Assembly (NCBI RefSeq): GCF_023195885.1
Contig: NZ_JALPKO010000004.1
Location: 1-64,000, forward strand
DNA length: 64,000 nucleotides
Reading direction: 5' to 3'
From: Methylonatrum kenyense
Lineage (GTDB): Bacteria > Pseudomonadota > Gammaproteobacteria > Nitrococcales > Aquisalimonadaceae
The notes below the pieces were generated by a model, which was not told the DNA's origin, ran no database searches, and saw only the letters and a program-made list of their open reading frames with translations. A program made the position numbers and the translations under genes. Of the stretch, positions 7,138-14,448 are shown in pieces (within the stretch, counting starts at the first letter, position 1; every line of letters starts with the position of its first letter).

Positions 7138-8328
7138 ATGAGCAAGGATCGGAACCAGTCACCCCCGGACAATCGGCCACTGGCGCTGGAGGTGCCGGAT
7201 GCCGCCGATGCCCCGGCGGCAGGCGACGAGACGATTTCCGACCCCGAGCTGGAGGCGCGGGCACGGGCCTTCGTTGACGAAATCCTCCGTGGTGTCGATA
7301 CCCATGCCGGGGCCCGGCAGCGAATCGACGGCATGGGCATCGAGGTCCAGCGGCAGGCAGCCTACCGCAGCGACATGTTGCGCGCACCGATACGCCAGCT
7401 GGCCGGCCAGGGCAGTGATCAGGGACCGGTGTCGGATGGGCTGAACACCTTGCGCCAGCAGATGACGCGCCTGGATCCCGCGCGGCAGGCGCCGCAGGGC
7501 GGACCGCTGGCACGTCTGCTGGCGCGGATTCCGGGTGTCCCCAGTCCCTTGCAGCGCTATTTCCGGCGTTTCGAAACCGCCCAGGACGCGCTGGATGCGG
7601 TGATCCGGGACCTGGAATCGGGTGCGGAACGGCTGCAACGGGATAATCTGACGCTGGCCGATGATCAGCAGGCGTTTCGCAGCATCGGCTCCGACCTGGA
7701 GGAACAGATCCGCCTGGGGCGGCTGATCGATGGCCAGCTGGTCGAGGCATCCGATGACGAAGCCGTTGCGCCGGACCAGCGGCGGTTCATTCGCGAGGAA
7801 TTGCTGTTTCCCTTGCGGCAGCGGATTACCGATCTGCAGCAACAACTGGCAGTGACCCAGCAGGGTGTGCTCGCGCTGGAAGTCCTGATTCGCAATAACC
7901 GGGAACTTGTCCGCGGCGTCGAGCGCGCCATCAATGTCACCACGTCGGCGTTGAATGTCGCCGTTACGGTTGCGCTGGCGCTGGCCAACCAGCGCCTGGT
8001 GCTGGAGCGGGTGGACGCGGTCAACAGGACCACGTCGGATCTGATTTCCGGCACTGCCACGGCGCTGAAACAGCAGGGTGCGGAGATCCAGAATCGTGCC
8101 GGCAGCGCCACGCTGGACATGGAACAACTGGAGCAGTCGTTCCGCCAGGTGCTGGATGCGATCGAGGATGTGTCACGTTACCGGGAGGAGGCACTGCCGG
8201 TGTTGGCGCAGCAGATCCAGCGCATGGACGCCATGGCGCGGGAGGGCCAGGCGGCCATCCACCGGCTGGATGAGGGGAGTGCCGCCAATCGCGAAACCCG
8301 ATCCGGCGAGGACGATTCCGCCCATTGA
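7138..8328 (+). CDS. telA: TelA family (toxic anion resistance) protein
   Basis: About 396 residues, all helical, without membrane segments. TelA-family blocks are present: PLQRYFRRFETAQ, LESGAERLQRDN, EELLFPLRQRI, DLQQQLAVTQQGVLALE, IRNNRELVRGVERA and VALALANQRLVLE. Members were named for tellurite resistance, but the molecular role is unclear; envelope stress is often suggested. A GAGGGA eight bases before ATG 7138 favours that start over the overlapping GTG at 7132. It is co-transcribed with the preceding membrane coiled-coil gene. Family A copy A3 lies between its stop and convergent cysH. Confidence 0.85.
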   Translation: MSKDRNQSPPDNRPLALEVPDAADAPAAGDETISDPELEARARAFVDEILRGVDTHAGARQRIDGMGIEVQRQAAYRSDMLRAPIRQLAGQGSDQGPVSDGLNTLRQQMTRLDPARQAPQGGPLARLLARIPGVPSPLQRYFRRFETAQDALDAVIRDLESGAERLQRDNLTLADDQQAFRSIGSDLEEQIRLGRLIDGQLVEASDDEAVAPDQRRFIREELLFPLRQRITDLQQQLAVTQQGVLALEVLIRNNRELVRGVERAINVTTSALNVAVTVALALANQRLVLERVDAVNRTTSDLISGTATALKQQGAEIQNRAGSATLDMEQLEQSFRQVLDAIEDVSRYREEALPVLAQQIQRMDAMAREGQAAIHRLDEGSAANRETRSGEDDSAH

Positions 8329-8360
8329 CGGCAATGAGCGGAGCGGCGACACGGTCCGCC

Positions 8361-8431
8361 TAGGGAAACGCTGACCAGATGACCACAACCGGTCTCGGGC
8401 GCAGGCGCGGGAATAATTCAGCGGTTCCCTA
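8361..8431. repeat. Family A repeat A3, overlapping the cysH stop codon
   Basis: Begins TAGGGAAACGCTGACC and ends GAATAATTCAGCGGTTCCCTA, with the internal segment GGTCTCGGGCGCAGGCGCG shared with copies A1 and A5. It lies between convergent telA and cysH. Its right terminal TAG, read on the minus strand (8431-8429), is the stop codon of cysH. Confidence 0.85.
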
Positions 8432-9151
8432 AAGGTGCAGGCCGCACTCCGTCTTCGGCTTGCCCTGCCAGCGGCCGCTACGTCCCTCGCCCTTGACGGT
8501 GCAGTGCGAGCATCCGATGGAGTGATAGCCCTCGGACACCAGCGGGTGGAACGGCAGGTCGTGTTCGCGGATGTAGGCGTCCCGTTCCTCGCGGGTCACG
8601 TCGATCATCGGGTTGAACTTGATGATGCCGCGTCGCTCCTCGAAAACGTCCAGTTCGGCCCGGTGGTCGGTCTGCCAGCGCATCAGGCTAGAGGTCCAGA
8701 CGTGGTAGTCGCCCTTGACCTCTTCCAGCGGTTGCACCTTGTTTACCGAGCAGCACAGATCCGGGTCGGACTCGTAGAGCTTCTGCCCCTTGGCGAAGCG
8801 GAAATGGTGCGAATCCGGACGGATATCCTCGACGGTCAGGCCGAACAGTTTCGCCAGATAATCCCGGTATTCCAGGGTCTCGCGGAAATGAAATCCGGTA
8901 TTGATGAAGTGGATCACCTGTTCCGGCCGAATCCGCGAAATGATGTGCAGGAAGTAGGCCGATGTCGCCGCGAACGACGAGGTCACCAGCACCTTGTCGG
9001 GGTCAAAGTCCTGGTACACGCGCCGGATGCGCGCCTCGAAGTCCAGTGGCGCATATTCCGCGTTGAGGTCGGCTATGGCCTCCGCGGTGAGTCCGGCGGA
9101 ATTGGTCACCGGCTCGGCTTCTTCGGTTACCGTCTGCAGCGTGCTTTGCAT
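8429..9151 (-). CDS. cysH: Phosphoadenylyl/adenylyl-sulfate reductase with iron-sulfur motif
   Basis: A 240-residue assimilatory reductase that reduces activated sulfate to sulfite with thioredoxin or glutaredoxin. SSFAATSA is the nucleotide loop. The 4Fe-4S ligand set CC (133-134) plus CxxC (C214, C217) is present, which in this family usually marks APS rather than PAPS reductases. The catalytic C-terminal ECGLHL (C236) is intact. I chose ATG 9151; a TTG start at 9190 would add 13 residues. The TAG stop is contributed by family A copy A3. It is divergent from hemH. Confidence 0.92.
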   Translation of the reverse strand: MQSTLQTVTEEAEPVTNSAGLTAEAIADLNAEYAPLDFEARIRRVYQDFDPDKVLVTSSFAATSAYFLHIISRIRPEQVIHFINTGFHFRETLEYRDYLAKLFGLTVEDIRPDSHHFRFAKGQKLYESDPDLCCSVNKVQPLEEVKGDYHVWTSSLMRWQTDHRAELDVFEERRGIIKFNPMIDVTREERDAYIREHDLPFHPLVSEGYHSIGCSHCTVKGEGRSGRWQGKPKTECGLHL

Positions 9152-9228
9152 CGTTCCGGGTATCGCTGATGGCTTCTCTGAGACAGGCAAGGATACGGAT
9201 TAACTCGGCAGGAAAAAGGAATATGTAA

Positions 9229-9256
9229 TTGTATGGATATGCTGCGGCGGCATAAT
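9229..9256 (+). promoter_or_regulatory. Possible hemH promoter
   Basis: TTGTAT (9229-9234), a 16-base spacer and CATAAT (9251-9256) resemble a sigma-70 promoter reading toward hemH. The -10 region lies inside a GC-rich hairpin (GGCGG ... CCGCC). Confidence 0.35.
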
Positions 9257-9373
9257 CAGCCCGCCGCCGGGCCGACTGGCGTATCGGTTGACGACCGGAA
9301 CCCGATTCGGCAGATGCTGTCTCGGGAAGGGCATCGCCCACGCCATCCCATCATTGAAAGGAGTCTCGGTACT

Positions 9374-10474
9374 ATGCGGTATTCCGCAAAGCAAGGATTC
9401 ACGCATGAGGATACGCCCCGGCTTGGCGTGCTGATTGCCAACCTGGGGACGCCGGACGCGCCCACGCCGAAGGCCTTGCGTCGCTATCTGGGTGAGTTTC
9501 TCAGCGACCCTCGGGTGATCGAGGTGCCGCGGATCCTGTGGCGGATCATCCTGCACGGTATCGTGTTGCGCACGCGGCCGGCGAAGTCCGCCAAGGCGTA
9601 TCAGGAAGTCTGGACCGAGGACGGCTCGCCGTTGCTGCAGATTGCCAGGGCACAGACGCGCGGCATTGCGGAACGGCTAGCAAAGCGGGTCAGTGGGCCG
9701 ATTGCCGTCGAGCTGGGTATGCGCTACGGCAATCCGTCGATCGCCTCGGCACTGGAGTCGCTGCGCGACCAGGGCGCCGAGCGGCTGATTATGCTGCCGC
9801 TGTACCCGCAATATTCCGGTTCGACCACGGCATCGACCTTCGACGCCCTGGCGGACACCATGAAGGGTTGGCGCTGGGTGCCGGAGTTGCGGATCATCAA
9901 CCAGTATGCGGACGACGAGGCCTATATTGCGGCGCTGGCCAACTCGATTCGCGAGCATTGGGAGCAGCGCGGCCGCGGTGAAAAGCTGCTGTTCTCGTTT
10001 CACGGCACACCACGCCGCTACCTGTTGAATGGTGACCCGTACCACTGCCAGTGCCACAAAACGGCGCGGCTGGTGGCTGAAAAGCTGGAGCTTTCCGCCG
10101 ACAGTTGGCAGGTGTCATTCCAGTCGCGTTTCGGCCGTGAGGTCTGGCTGCAGCCCTACACCGACGAGACGGTGATGGCGCTGGGCAAGCAGGGGCTGAA
10201 GACCTTGGACGTGATCTGCCCGGGTTTTTCGGCAGACTGCCTGGAGACAATCGAGGAAATCGAGGGCGAGAATGCCGAATACTTCGAGGAATCCGGCGGC
10301 AAGGAGCTACGCTACATCCCGGCGCTGAATGCGCGGGGCGATCATCTCGACATGCTGACCAACCTGATCCTCGATCACGCCCAGGGCTGGCCGGAAACCG
10401 GCTCGCGCACCCGCGGCGTTCGTGATGAGGCTGCCACCGGTCGGCGCGCACGCGAGATGGGCGCCGAGGCCTGA
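9374..10474 (+). CDS. hemH: Ferrochelatase
   Basis: A 366-residue enzyme that inserts Fe(II) into protoporphyrin IX, the last step of heme synthesis. The start is LGVLIANLGTPDAPT, typical of the family. LPLYPQYSGSTTAS and FSFHGTPRRYL (metal-side H210) follow, then ICPGFSADCLETIEEI with the catalytic acidic residues. I chose ATG 9374 because AAAGGAG lies about 10 bases upstream; the frame is open back to 9233, which would add 47 poorly conserved residues. The C-terminal tail after RGDHLDML is Arg-rich and probably disordered. Confidence 0.95.
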   Translation: MRYSAKQGFTHEDTPRLGVLIANLGTPDAPTPKALRRYLGEFLSDPRVIEVPRILWRIILHGIVLRTRPAKSAKAYQEVWTEDGSPLLQIARAQTRGIAERLAKRVSGPIAVELGMRYGNPSIASALESLRDQGAERLIMLPLYPQYSGSTTASTFDALADTMKGWRWVPELRIINQYADDEAYIAALANSIREHWEQRGRGEKLLFSFHGTPRRYLLNGDPYHCQCHKTARLVAEKLELSADSWQVSFQSRFGREVWLQPYTDETVMALGKQGLKTLDVICPGFSADCLETIEEIEGENAEYFEESGGKELRYIPALNARGDHLDMLTNLILDHAQGWPETGSRTRGVRDEAATGRRAREMGAEA

Positions 10475-10528
10475 GCAAGTGGTTCCCGGGTTCCGCTTTG
10501 TCGAAAGCTCCAGTTAGACTGGCGCGCT

Positions 10529-10544
10529 TTAGGAAACACTGATG
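10529..10544. repeat. Family A terminal fragment A4
   Basis: TTTAGGAAACACTGAT matches the family A terminus (TAGGGAAACACTGAT) with one base missing, and no further family sequence follows. It sits 23 bases before the parvulin gene, in its leader. Confidence 0.5.
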
Positions 10545-10566
10545 CACACAGCAGCGAGGGCATGAC

Positions 10567-10848
10567 ATGGCGAAGGCAAGCGCACGACACATTCTGGTGG
10601 CTGATGAGGCCCTGTGTCAGGAACTGAAGACCCGTATCCAGAATGGCGAAGGGTTCTCCACCCTGGCGCAGGAATATTCCAGTTGCCCCTCGGGGCGCGC
10701 TGGCGGTGATCTGGGAAGCTTTGGCCCGGGTCAGATGGTGCGGGAATTCGACGAGGTTGTGTTCTCGGCGCCGCTGAACCAGGTCCAGGGTCCGGTGAAG
10801 ACCCAGTTTGGCTATCATCTGCTGGAAGTCACCGAGCGCAGCGACTGA
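10567..10848 (+). CDS. ppiC: Parvulin-type peptidyl-prolyl cis-trans isomerase (PpiC)
   Basis: A 93-residue single-domain rotamase without a signal peptide, so cytoplasmic. The parvulin fold is clear: ARHILVADEALCQEL, GEGFSTLAQEYSSCPSGRAGGDLG and FGPGQMVREFDEVVFSA, then FGYHLLEVTER. Length matches E. coli PpiC (93 residues). It stands alone between fragment A4 in its leader and long copy A5 seven bases behind its stop. Confidence 0.93.
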   Translation: MAKASARHILVADEALCQELKTRIQNGEGFSTLAQEYSSCPSGRAGGDLGSFGPGQMVREFDEVVFSAPLNQVQGPVKTQFGYHLLEVTERSD

Positions 10849-10854
10849 AGGCTT

Positions 10855-11265
10855 AGGGAAACACTGATTTATTCGCACGCCTGCGTTGGAGTCCGCATTT
10901 TTCTCCGAGGCAAGGCGCGGTGCGCCGCGTGAGGGTGATTCCCTCGTCCAGCGCCGCAACGCCGCAGGGCAGTGAATCCGGCGGTCACCCGCGGGGCTCG
11001 GGCCGTTCTTCCGCCTGGCGGTGTCGCAGGCCACCCCGGGTAGCACCACTACCCAAGGTGACCTGCTCCTGGCCAGCCGCAAGAACGGCACACGAGCGCG
11101 GCAGCGTGCGACGGTGCATGCTTGCCTCTGGTCGGGCCGGTTTTGGCCCCTGGCTGTGTTGCGCTACCGGCCCGGTAGCTACGGCTACCGAACCGGCACC
11201 GCGCCTTGCCAGATGCCCAAAACCGGTCTCGGGCGCAGATGCGGGAATAAATCAGCGTTTCCCTA
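10855..11265. repeat. Family A repeat A5 (long form, about 410 bp)
   Basis: Terminal inverted repeats TAGGGAAACACTGATTTATTC and GAATAAATCAGCGTTTCCCTA bound a GC-rich, non-coding middle. Internal blocks include GGCAAGGCGCGGTGCGCCGC, GTGATTCCCTCGTCCAGCGC, GTAGCACCACTACCC, GCGTGCGACGGTGCATGCTT and AAAACCGGTCTCGGGCGCAG. The same blocks occur in inverted orientation in A8. No frame with start signals runs through it. It fills the 420-base gap between ppiC and the palindrome behind imuB. Confidence 0.85.
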
Positions 11266-11318
11266 GGCGGGAACCGACCAGTGTCCGCCGATCGGCGGAC
11301 ACTGGTCGGTTCCCGCCT
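11265..11318. repeat. Perfect 54 bp palindrome behind imuB
   Basis: The arms (27 bases each, AGGCGGGAACCGACCAGTGT-CCGCCGA and its exact complement) meet with no loop at 11291/11292. The palindrome ends three bases from the imuB stop (11322) and its first bases coincide with the right terminus of family A copy A5. No T-tract follows on either strand, so a simple intrinsic terminator is not obvious. It could be a cruciform, a very strong RNA hairpin or a protein-binding site. Confidence 0.9.
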
Positions 11319-11321
11319 GTT

Positions 11322-12752
11322 TCAGCCGAAGTAGCCATGCAGAAACCAGCGCCCGGGGTGTCGCCGATCCCGGAAGACCCATAGCCGGCTGCCGTCCGCA
11401 GCCTGTGCCTGATAATAGTCGCGGCTGATGTCCTGGCCGTCCCACCAGCCTCCTTCGATGCGCTCCGGTCCCTGGCAGAGCTGCAGCCGGCCACGGTGTT
11501 CGGGCAGGCCGTCGCGGCATGCCAGTGGTTTCGGCTCGGGCAACAGCCAGAGTGGTCTGTGCGGGCTGGCGGTCTGCTGTCTGTCGCCGGCGGGTGCCGG
11601 CATGTGCCAGGCCCGTTCGGGGCGGTGATCCGGAGCCGTGCCGAGACCACTGATAGCGGTGTCGCCCAGGCGCGCACCCAGACGTTCGGTCAACTGCTGC
11701 CACGACATCCGGGCGGCTTGTCCCTGCTGCAGCAAATCGGCGGGCCGTGCGGCCAGTGGCAGCAGATGCCGGGCCTCCAGGATCAGGCCGGTCACCGGGG
11801 CCTTTAGCGGCGTGCGCTGCAGCCGCTCGTTTGCCACGGCAAGCAGGCGTTCAACATCACGACTCGGGTCCTGCAGACCAAGCAGCAGCAGGGTTGCGGC
11901 ATGATCTTCGTGCTGCAATTGCAGGTGCACCCGCTGCACGCCGGCCTGCAGGCTGATCAGCAATGCCCGCAGATCCTGCAGCAGACGTTGCAGGGCGAAG
12001 AGCACGGCGGTGCTGTCATGCGCGGCTGCCGGCAGGGCCAGTTCGCCGTGAAAAACCGGTCGTGGGCGGTGACTCGGGCGCGGGTCCGGCCGTTCGCCCA
12101 GGGCGCGTTGCAGTTGCTCACTCAGTGTTCCGCCCAGCCGTCGGCCCAGTTCCGCAGACGGCAGTCGCAGGCAGTCACCCAGGGTTTGCAGCCCCAGTCC
12201 GCTCAATGCCCTGGTCTGCTCGGGCGTGAGTTCCAGTACCTGGATGGGCAATGCGGCCAGTTGTTCTGCCAGTGCGGCACGTTGTGTCAGCAGGGTGCCG
12301 CCCCCGGCCCGGCAGAACAGACCGGCCGCGGCGGCGGTGGGTGCGACTGCGGTTTGCCAGTGCAGCCCAAGTTGCTGCAAATGCGCATTCAGCTGCTGCT
12401 GCAGGCCGGTCATGCCACCGAACAGTCGCAAGCTGCCGCCGATCTCCAGCACCAGTTCCAGGGGCGGTTGACGGCTGACCCAGCCGCTGAACTGCAACAG
12501 ACCGTCGGCCAGCCGGCGCAGACTGTCCTGTTCCAGATGCGGTTTGCGTTGCACCAGTTGCAGCTCCGGGCACAGGCTGCGTGCCTGGGCCGGGCGCATG
12601 CCGGGGCATACGCCTTCGGCGGCGGCCGTGCGACTGACGGCGAGCAGGCGCTGTCCGTCGATTACCGCCATCAGGGGCTCGTCGGCACAGCCGCGGCGGA
12701 ACACGTCCAGCGGCAGCTCGGGAAAGCGCAGTGCCTGCCAGAGCAGGGCCAT
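11322..12752 (-). CDS. imuB: ImuB, Y-family DNA polymerase-like mutagenesis protein
   Basis: A 476-residue protein related to DinB polymerases but catalytically inactive in known members. It acts as the hub of the ImuA-ImuB-DnaE2 mutasome in SOS translesion synthesis. The N-terminus FPELPLDVFRR and LELVLEIGGSLRLFGG correspond to polymerase motifs; the acidic SxDE motif is replaced by GGS. AVAPTAAAAGLFCRAG and the little-finger-like segment with MSWQQLTERLGARLG follow. The C-terminus RDYYQAQAADGSRLWVFRD is typical of ImuB. It follows imuA at a 20-base gap. No dnaE2 is present in this window. Confidence 0.93.
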   Translation of the reverse strand: MALLWQALRFPELPLDVFRRGCADEPLMAVIDGQRLLAVSRTAAAEGVCPGMRPAQARSLCPELQLVQRKPHLEQDSLRRLADGLLQFSGWVSRQPPLELVLEIGGSLRLFGGMTGLQQQLNAHLQQLGLHWQTAVAPTAAAAGLFCRAGGGTLLTQRAALAEQLAALPIQVLELTPEQTRALSGLGLQTLGDCLRLPSAELGRRLGGTLSEQLQRALGERPDPRPSHRPRPVFHGELALPAAAHDSTAVLFALQRLLQDLRALLISLQAGVQRVHLQLQHEDHAATLLLLGLQDPSRDVERLLAVANERLQRTPLKAPVTGLILEARHLLPLAARPADLLQQGQAARMSWQQLTERLGARLGDTAISGLGTAPDHRPERAWHMPAPAGDRQQTASPHRPLWLLPEPKPLACRDGLPEHRGRLQLCQGPERIEGGWWDGQDISRDYYQAQAADGSRLWVFRDRRHPGRWFLHGYFG

Positions 12753-12772
12753 GACAACACGCCGGCAGCCAG

Positions 12773-13582
12773 TCAGTGCATATGGTCCAACTGCCGTTCG
12801 CCATCCAGCGGCAATTGCAACTGCGGTACACGGCTGTGCGTGCCGCGGGGTTGCGGATACAGTGGCCGGACGATCGCCTTGCGGGCTGGTGTCGCCTCCG
12901 GCGCCGGCCCCCGCCGGCGAACAGCAGACGCTGTGCGGGATACCGGCAGGGCCCGCACCCGGGGAGTGCCCAGGTCAAGTTGCAGCGATTGTGGGCCCAC
13001 GCTGCCGCGGCACTTGATCAGGTCCAGCTGGTTCCCGCCATCCGTCTCGCGTCGCAGCCGGACCCGCAGGGTGGCCGGGGAGGGTTGCGCCGCATCGGCC
13101 TCGCTGCGGAACAAAAAGCCCATGCAGTCACCGGTTTCGGCCGCCAGTTGCAGTCGGCGCAGGGCGCTCGCATCCGCCTGGCCGGGCCAGCAGATCACCG
13201 CGGCGCAGGTGCCTGCCCGCAAGGCCTGTTCCACGGCCCACAGGATGTCGACATGGCGCTGCGGGCGGACCAGCAGGACCCGGGACAAATCAATGCCGCG
13301 TGCCGCCAGTGCCGGCGCATAGGGGATATGCGGCGGCGCAATCAGTGCAATCCAGCGGTTGTTCCGGCTCAGACGGGCCAGCGCCGGCATCAGCAACTGC
13401 AGTTCGCCAATGCCCTGTTGTGCATGGATCACCTCGGTCAGTGCCGCCCGGGGCCAACCGCCACCAGGCAGCCGGGTATCCAGCTCGGCAAAGCCGGTGG
13501 CGGTGGCCGCAGTGCCGGCGGGTGCCGAGGTGGCGCGCCAGATATGGGGTTCGCGTAGCAGCTCGTGCAGGGCATCAGTCAT
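12773..13582 (-). CDS. imuA: ImuA, translesion synthesis-associated protein
   Basis: A 269-residue RecA/SulA-like protein of the SOS mutasome. The core GFAELDTRLPGGGWPRAALTEV is the family opening. The nucleotide-loop region HAQQGIGELQLL is degenerate, and LRVRLRRETDGGNQLDL is in the expected place. The C-terminus reads QLQLPLDGERQLDHMH and contains a QLPLD segment resembling a beta-clamp-binding pentapeptide. A ribosome site GAGG lies before the ATG. No separate SOS box is seen in the 38 bases between lexA and imuA, so expression is expected from the lexA promoter. Confidence 0.9.
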   Translation of the reverse strand: MTDALHELLREPHIWRATSAPAGTAATATGFAELDTRLPGGGWPRAALTEVIHAQQGIGELQLLMPALARLSRNNRWIALIAPPHIPYAPALAARGIDLSRVLLVRPQRHVDILWAVEQALRAGTCAAVICWPGQADASALRRLQLAAETGDCMGFLFRSEADAAQPSPATLRVRLRRETDGGNQLDLIKCRGSVGPQSLQLDLGTPRVRALPVSRTASAVRRRGPAPEATPARKAIVRPLYPQPRGTHSRVPQLQLPLDGERQLDHMH

Positions 13583-13620
13583 GGCGACCTCGTCGTGTTG
13601 TTCTGGTCTGCGGGAAACGA

Positions 13621-14244
13621 TTACAACGGTGTGCCGTTGCGGATCAGGCCGACGCCCAGTCCCTCGATGTCGAGCGGGTCCCGGCGCAGATCCAGTTCCA
13701 GGGTCCGGAACTCCGGGTTCTCCGCCTGCAGCCAGACCCGGTGCCCATCGCGGCGGAAGCGCTTCACGGTGACCTCGTCCTGCAGTCGGGCGACCACGAT
13801 CTGGCCGTTGCGGGCCTCGCGGGTGCGGTGCACTGCCAGCAGGTCGCCATCGAGGATGCCGGCGTCCCGCATGCTCATGCCGCGTACCGCCAGCAGGTAG
13901 TCAGCCCGGGGCGAGAACATGTCGGCGGCGGCATGACAATGTCCGCGCACGTGTTCCTCGGCCAGTATCGGGCTACCGGCCGCGACCTGACCGATAATGG
14001 GAAGACCCTGGTGGGATTCTGTCACCGGTTCCTCGTCCAGCAGGCGTATGCCGCGGGAGGAGCCCGGCGTGAGTTGCAATGCGCCCTTGCGCTCCAGGGC
14101 ACGCAGGTGGCTTTCCGCCGCATTGGGTGAGCGAAACCCCAGTGCCCGGTTGATATCGGCGCGGGTCGGGGGGTAGCCGGTTTCGGTGATGAAACGCCGA
14201 ATCAGGTCCAGAATTTCCTGCTGGCGTGTCGTCAGCGATTGCAT
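13621..14244 (-). CDS. lexA: LexA repressor
   Basis: A 207-residue SOS repressor. The N-terminal winged helix ([15 protein letters not shown] ... [32 protein letters not shown]) binds the operator. The self-cleavage site is A89-G90 (QVAAGSP), with catalytic S124 (GMSM) and K161 (VTVKRF). The start ATG 14244 has GGAGA seven bases upstream; the frame stays open far upstream, antisense to relA, but that part has no homology. First gene of lexA-imuA-imuB, controlled by the SOS boxes just upstream. Confidence 0.96.
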   Translation of the reverse strand: MQSLTTRQQEILDLIRRFITETGYPPTRADINRALGFRSPNAAESHLRALERKGALQLTPGSSRGIRLLDEEPVTESHQGLPIIGQVAAGSPILAEEHVRGHCHAAADMFSPRADYLLAVRGMSMRDAGILDGDLLAVHRTREARNGQIVVARLQDEVTVKRFRRDGHRVWLQAENPEFRTLELDLRRDPLDIEGLGVGLIRNGTPL

Positions 14245-14281
14245 GGCTGGTCTCCATCGGAGGAATGCTGAAGCGCGATGA

Positions 14282-14315
14282 CTGTCACTATAGACAGTGT
14301 TTTTTTGTACAGCAA
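14282..14315 (-). promoter_or_regulatory. lexA-imuAB promoter with two SOS boxes
   Basis: Box 1 is CTGT-CACTATAG-ACAG (14282-14297), a perfect CTGT-N8-ACAG. Box 2, GTGT-TTTTTTGT-ACAG (14297-14312), has one mismatch and abuts box 1. On the minus strand a promoter reads TTGCTG (14315-14310), 17-base spacer, TATAGT (14292-14287). Box 1 covers the -10 element and box 2 the spacer and -35 edge, so LexA would block its own promoter. Confidence 0.9.
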
Positions 14316-14357
14316 TAGTGTTTTTCTTTCGACCGGGCGGCGTAGAATGCCGGCCGC

Positions 14358-14389
14358 TAGGGAAACACTGATTTATTCGCACGCCTGAG
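14358..14389. repeat. Family A half-copy A6
   Basis: TAGGGAAACACTGATTTATT followed by CGCACGCCTGAG is identical to the left end of A5, but no right end follows. It lies in the untranslated leader of relA, downstream of a possible -10 TAGAAT at 14343. Confidence 0.75.
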
Positions 14390-14448
14390 CCGTGACCGGT
14401 TCCGCTCATCCGGTGGAATGGTCTGGCGCCGTATGTATCAGGAGCAGC

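Noticed and set aside
10855-11265. Insertion sequence with a transposase
   Set aside because: Inverted ends exist, but no transposase-sized or transposase-like frame lies between them.
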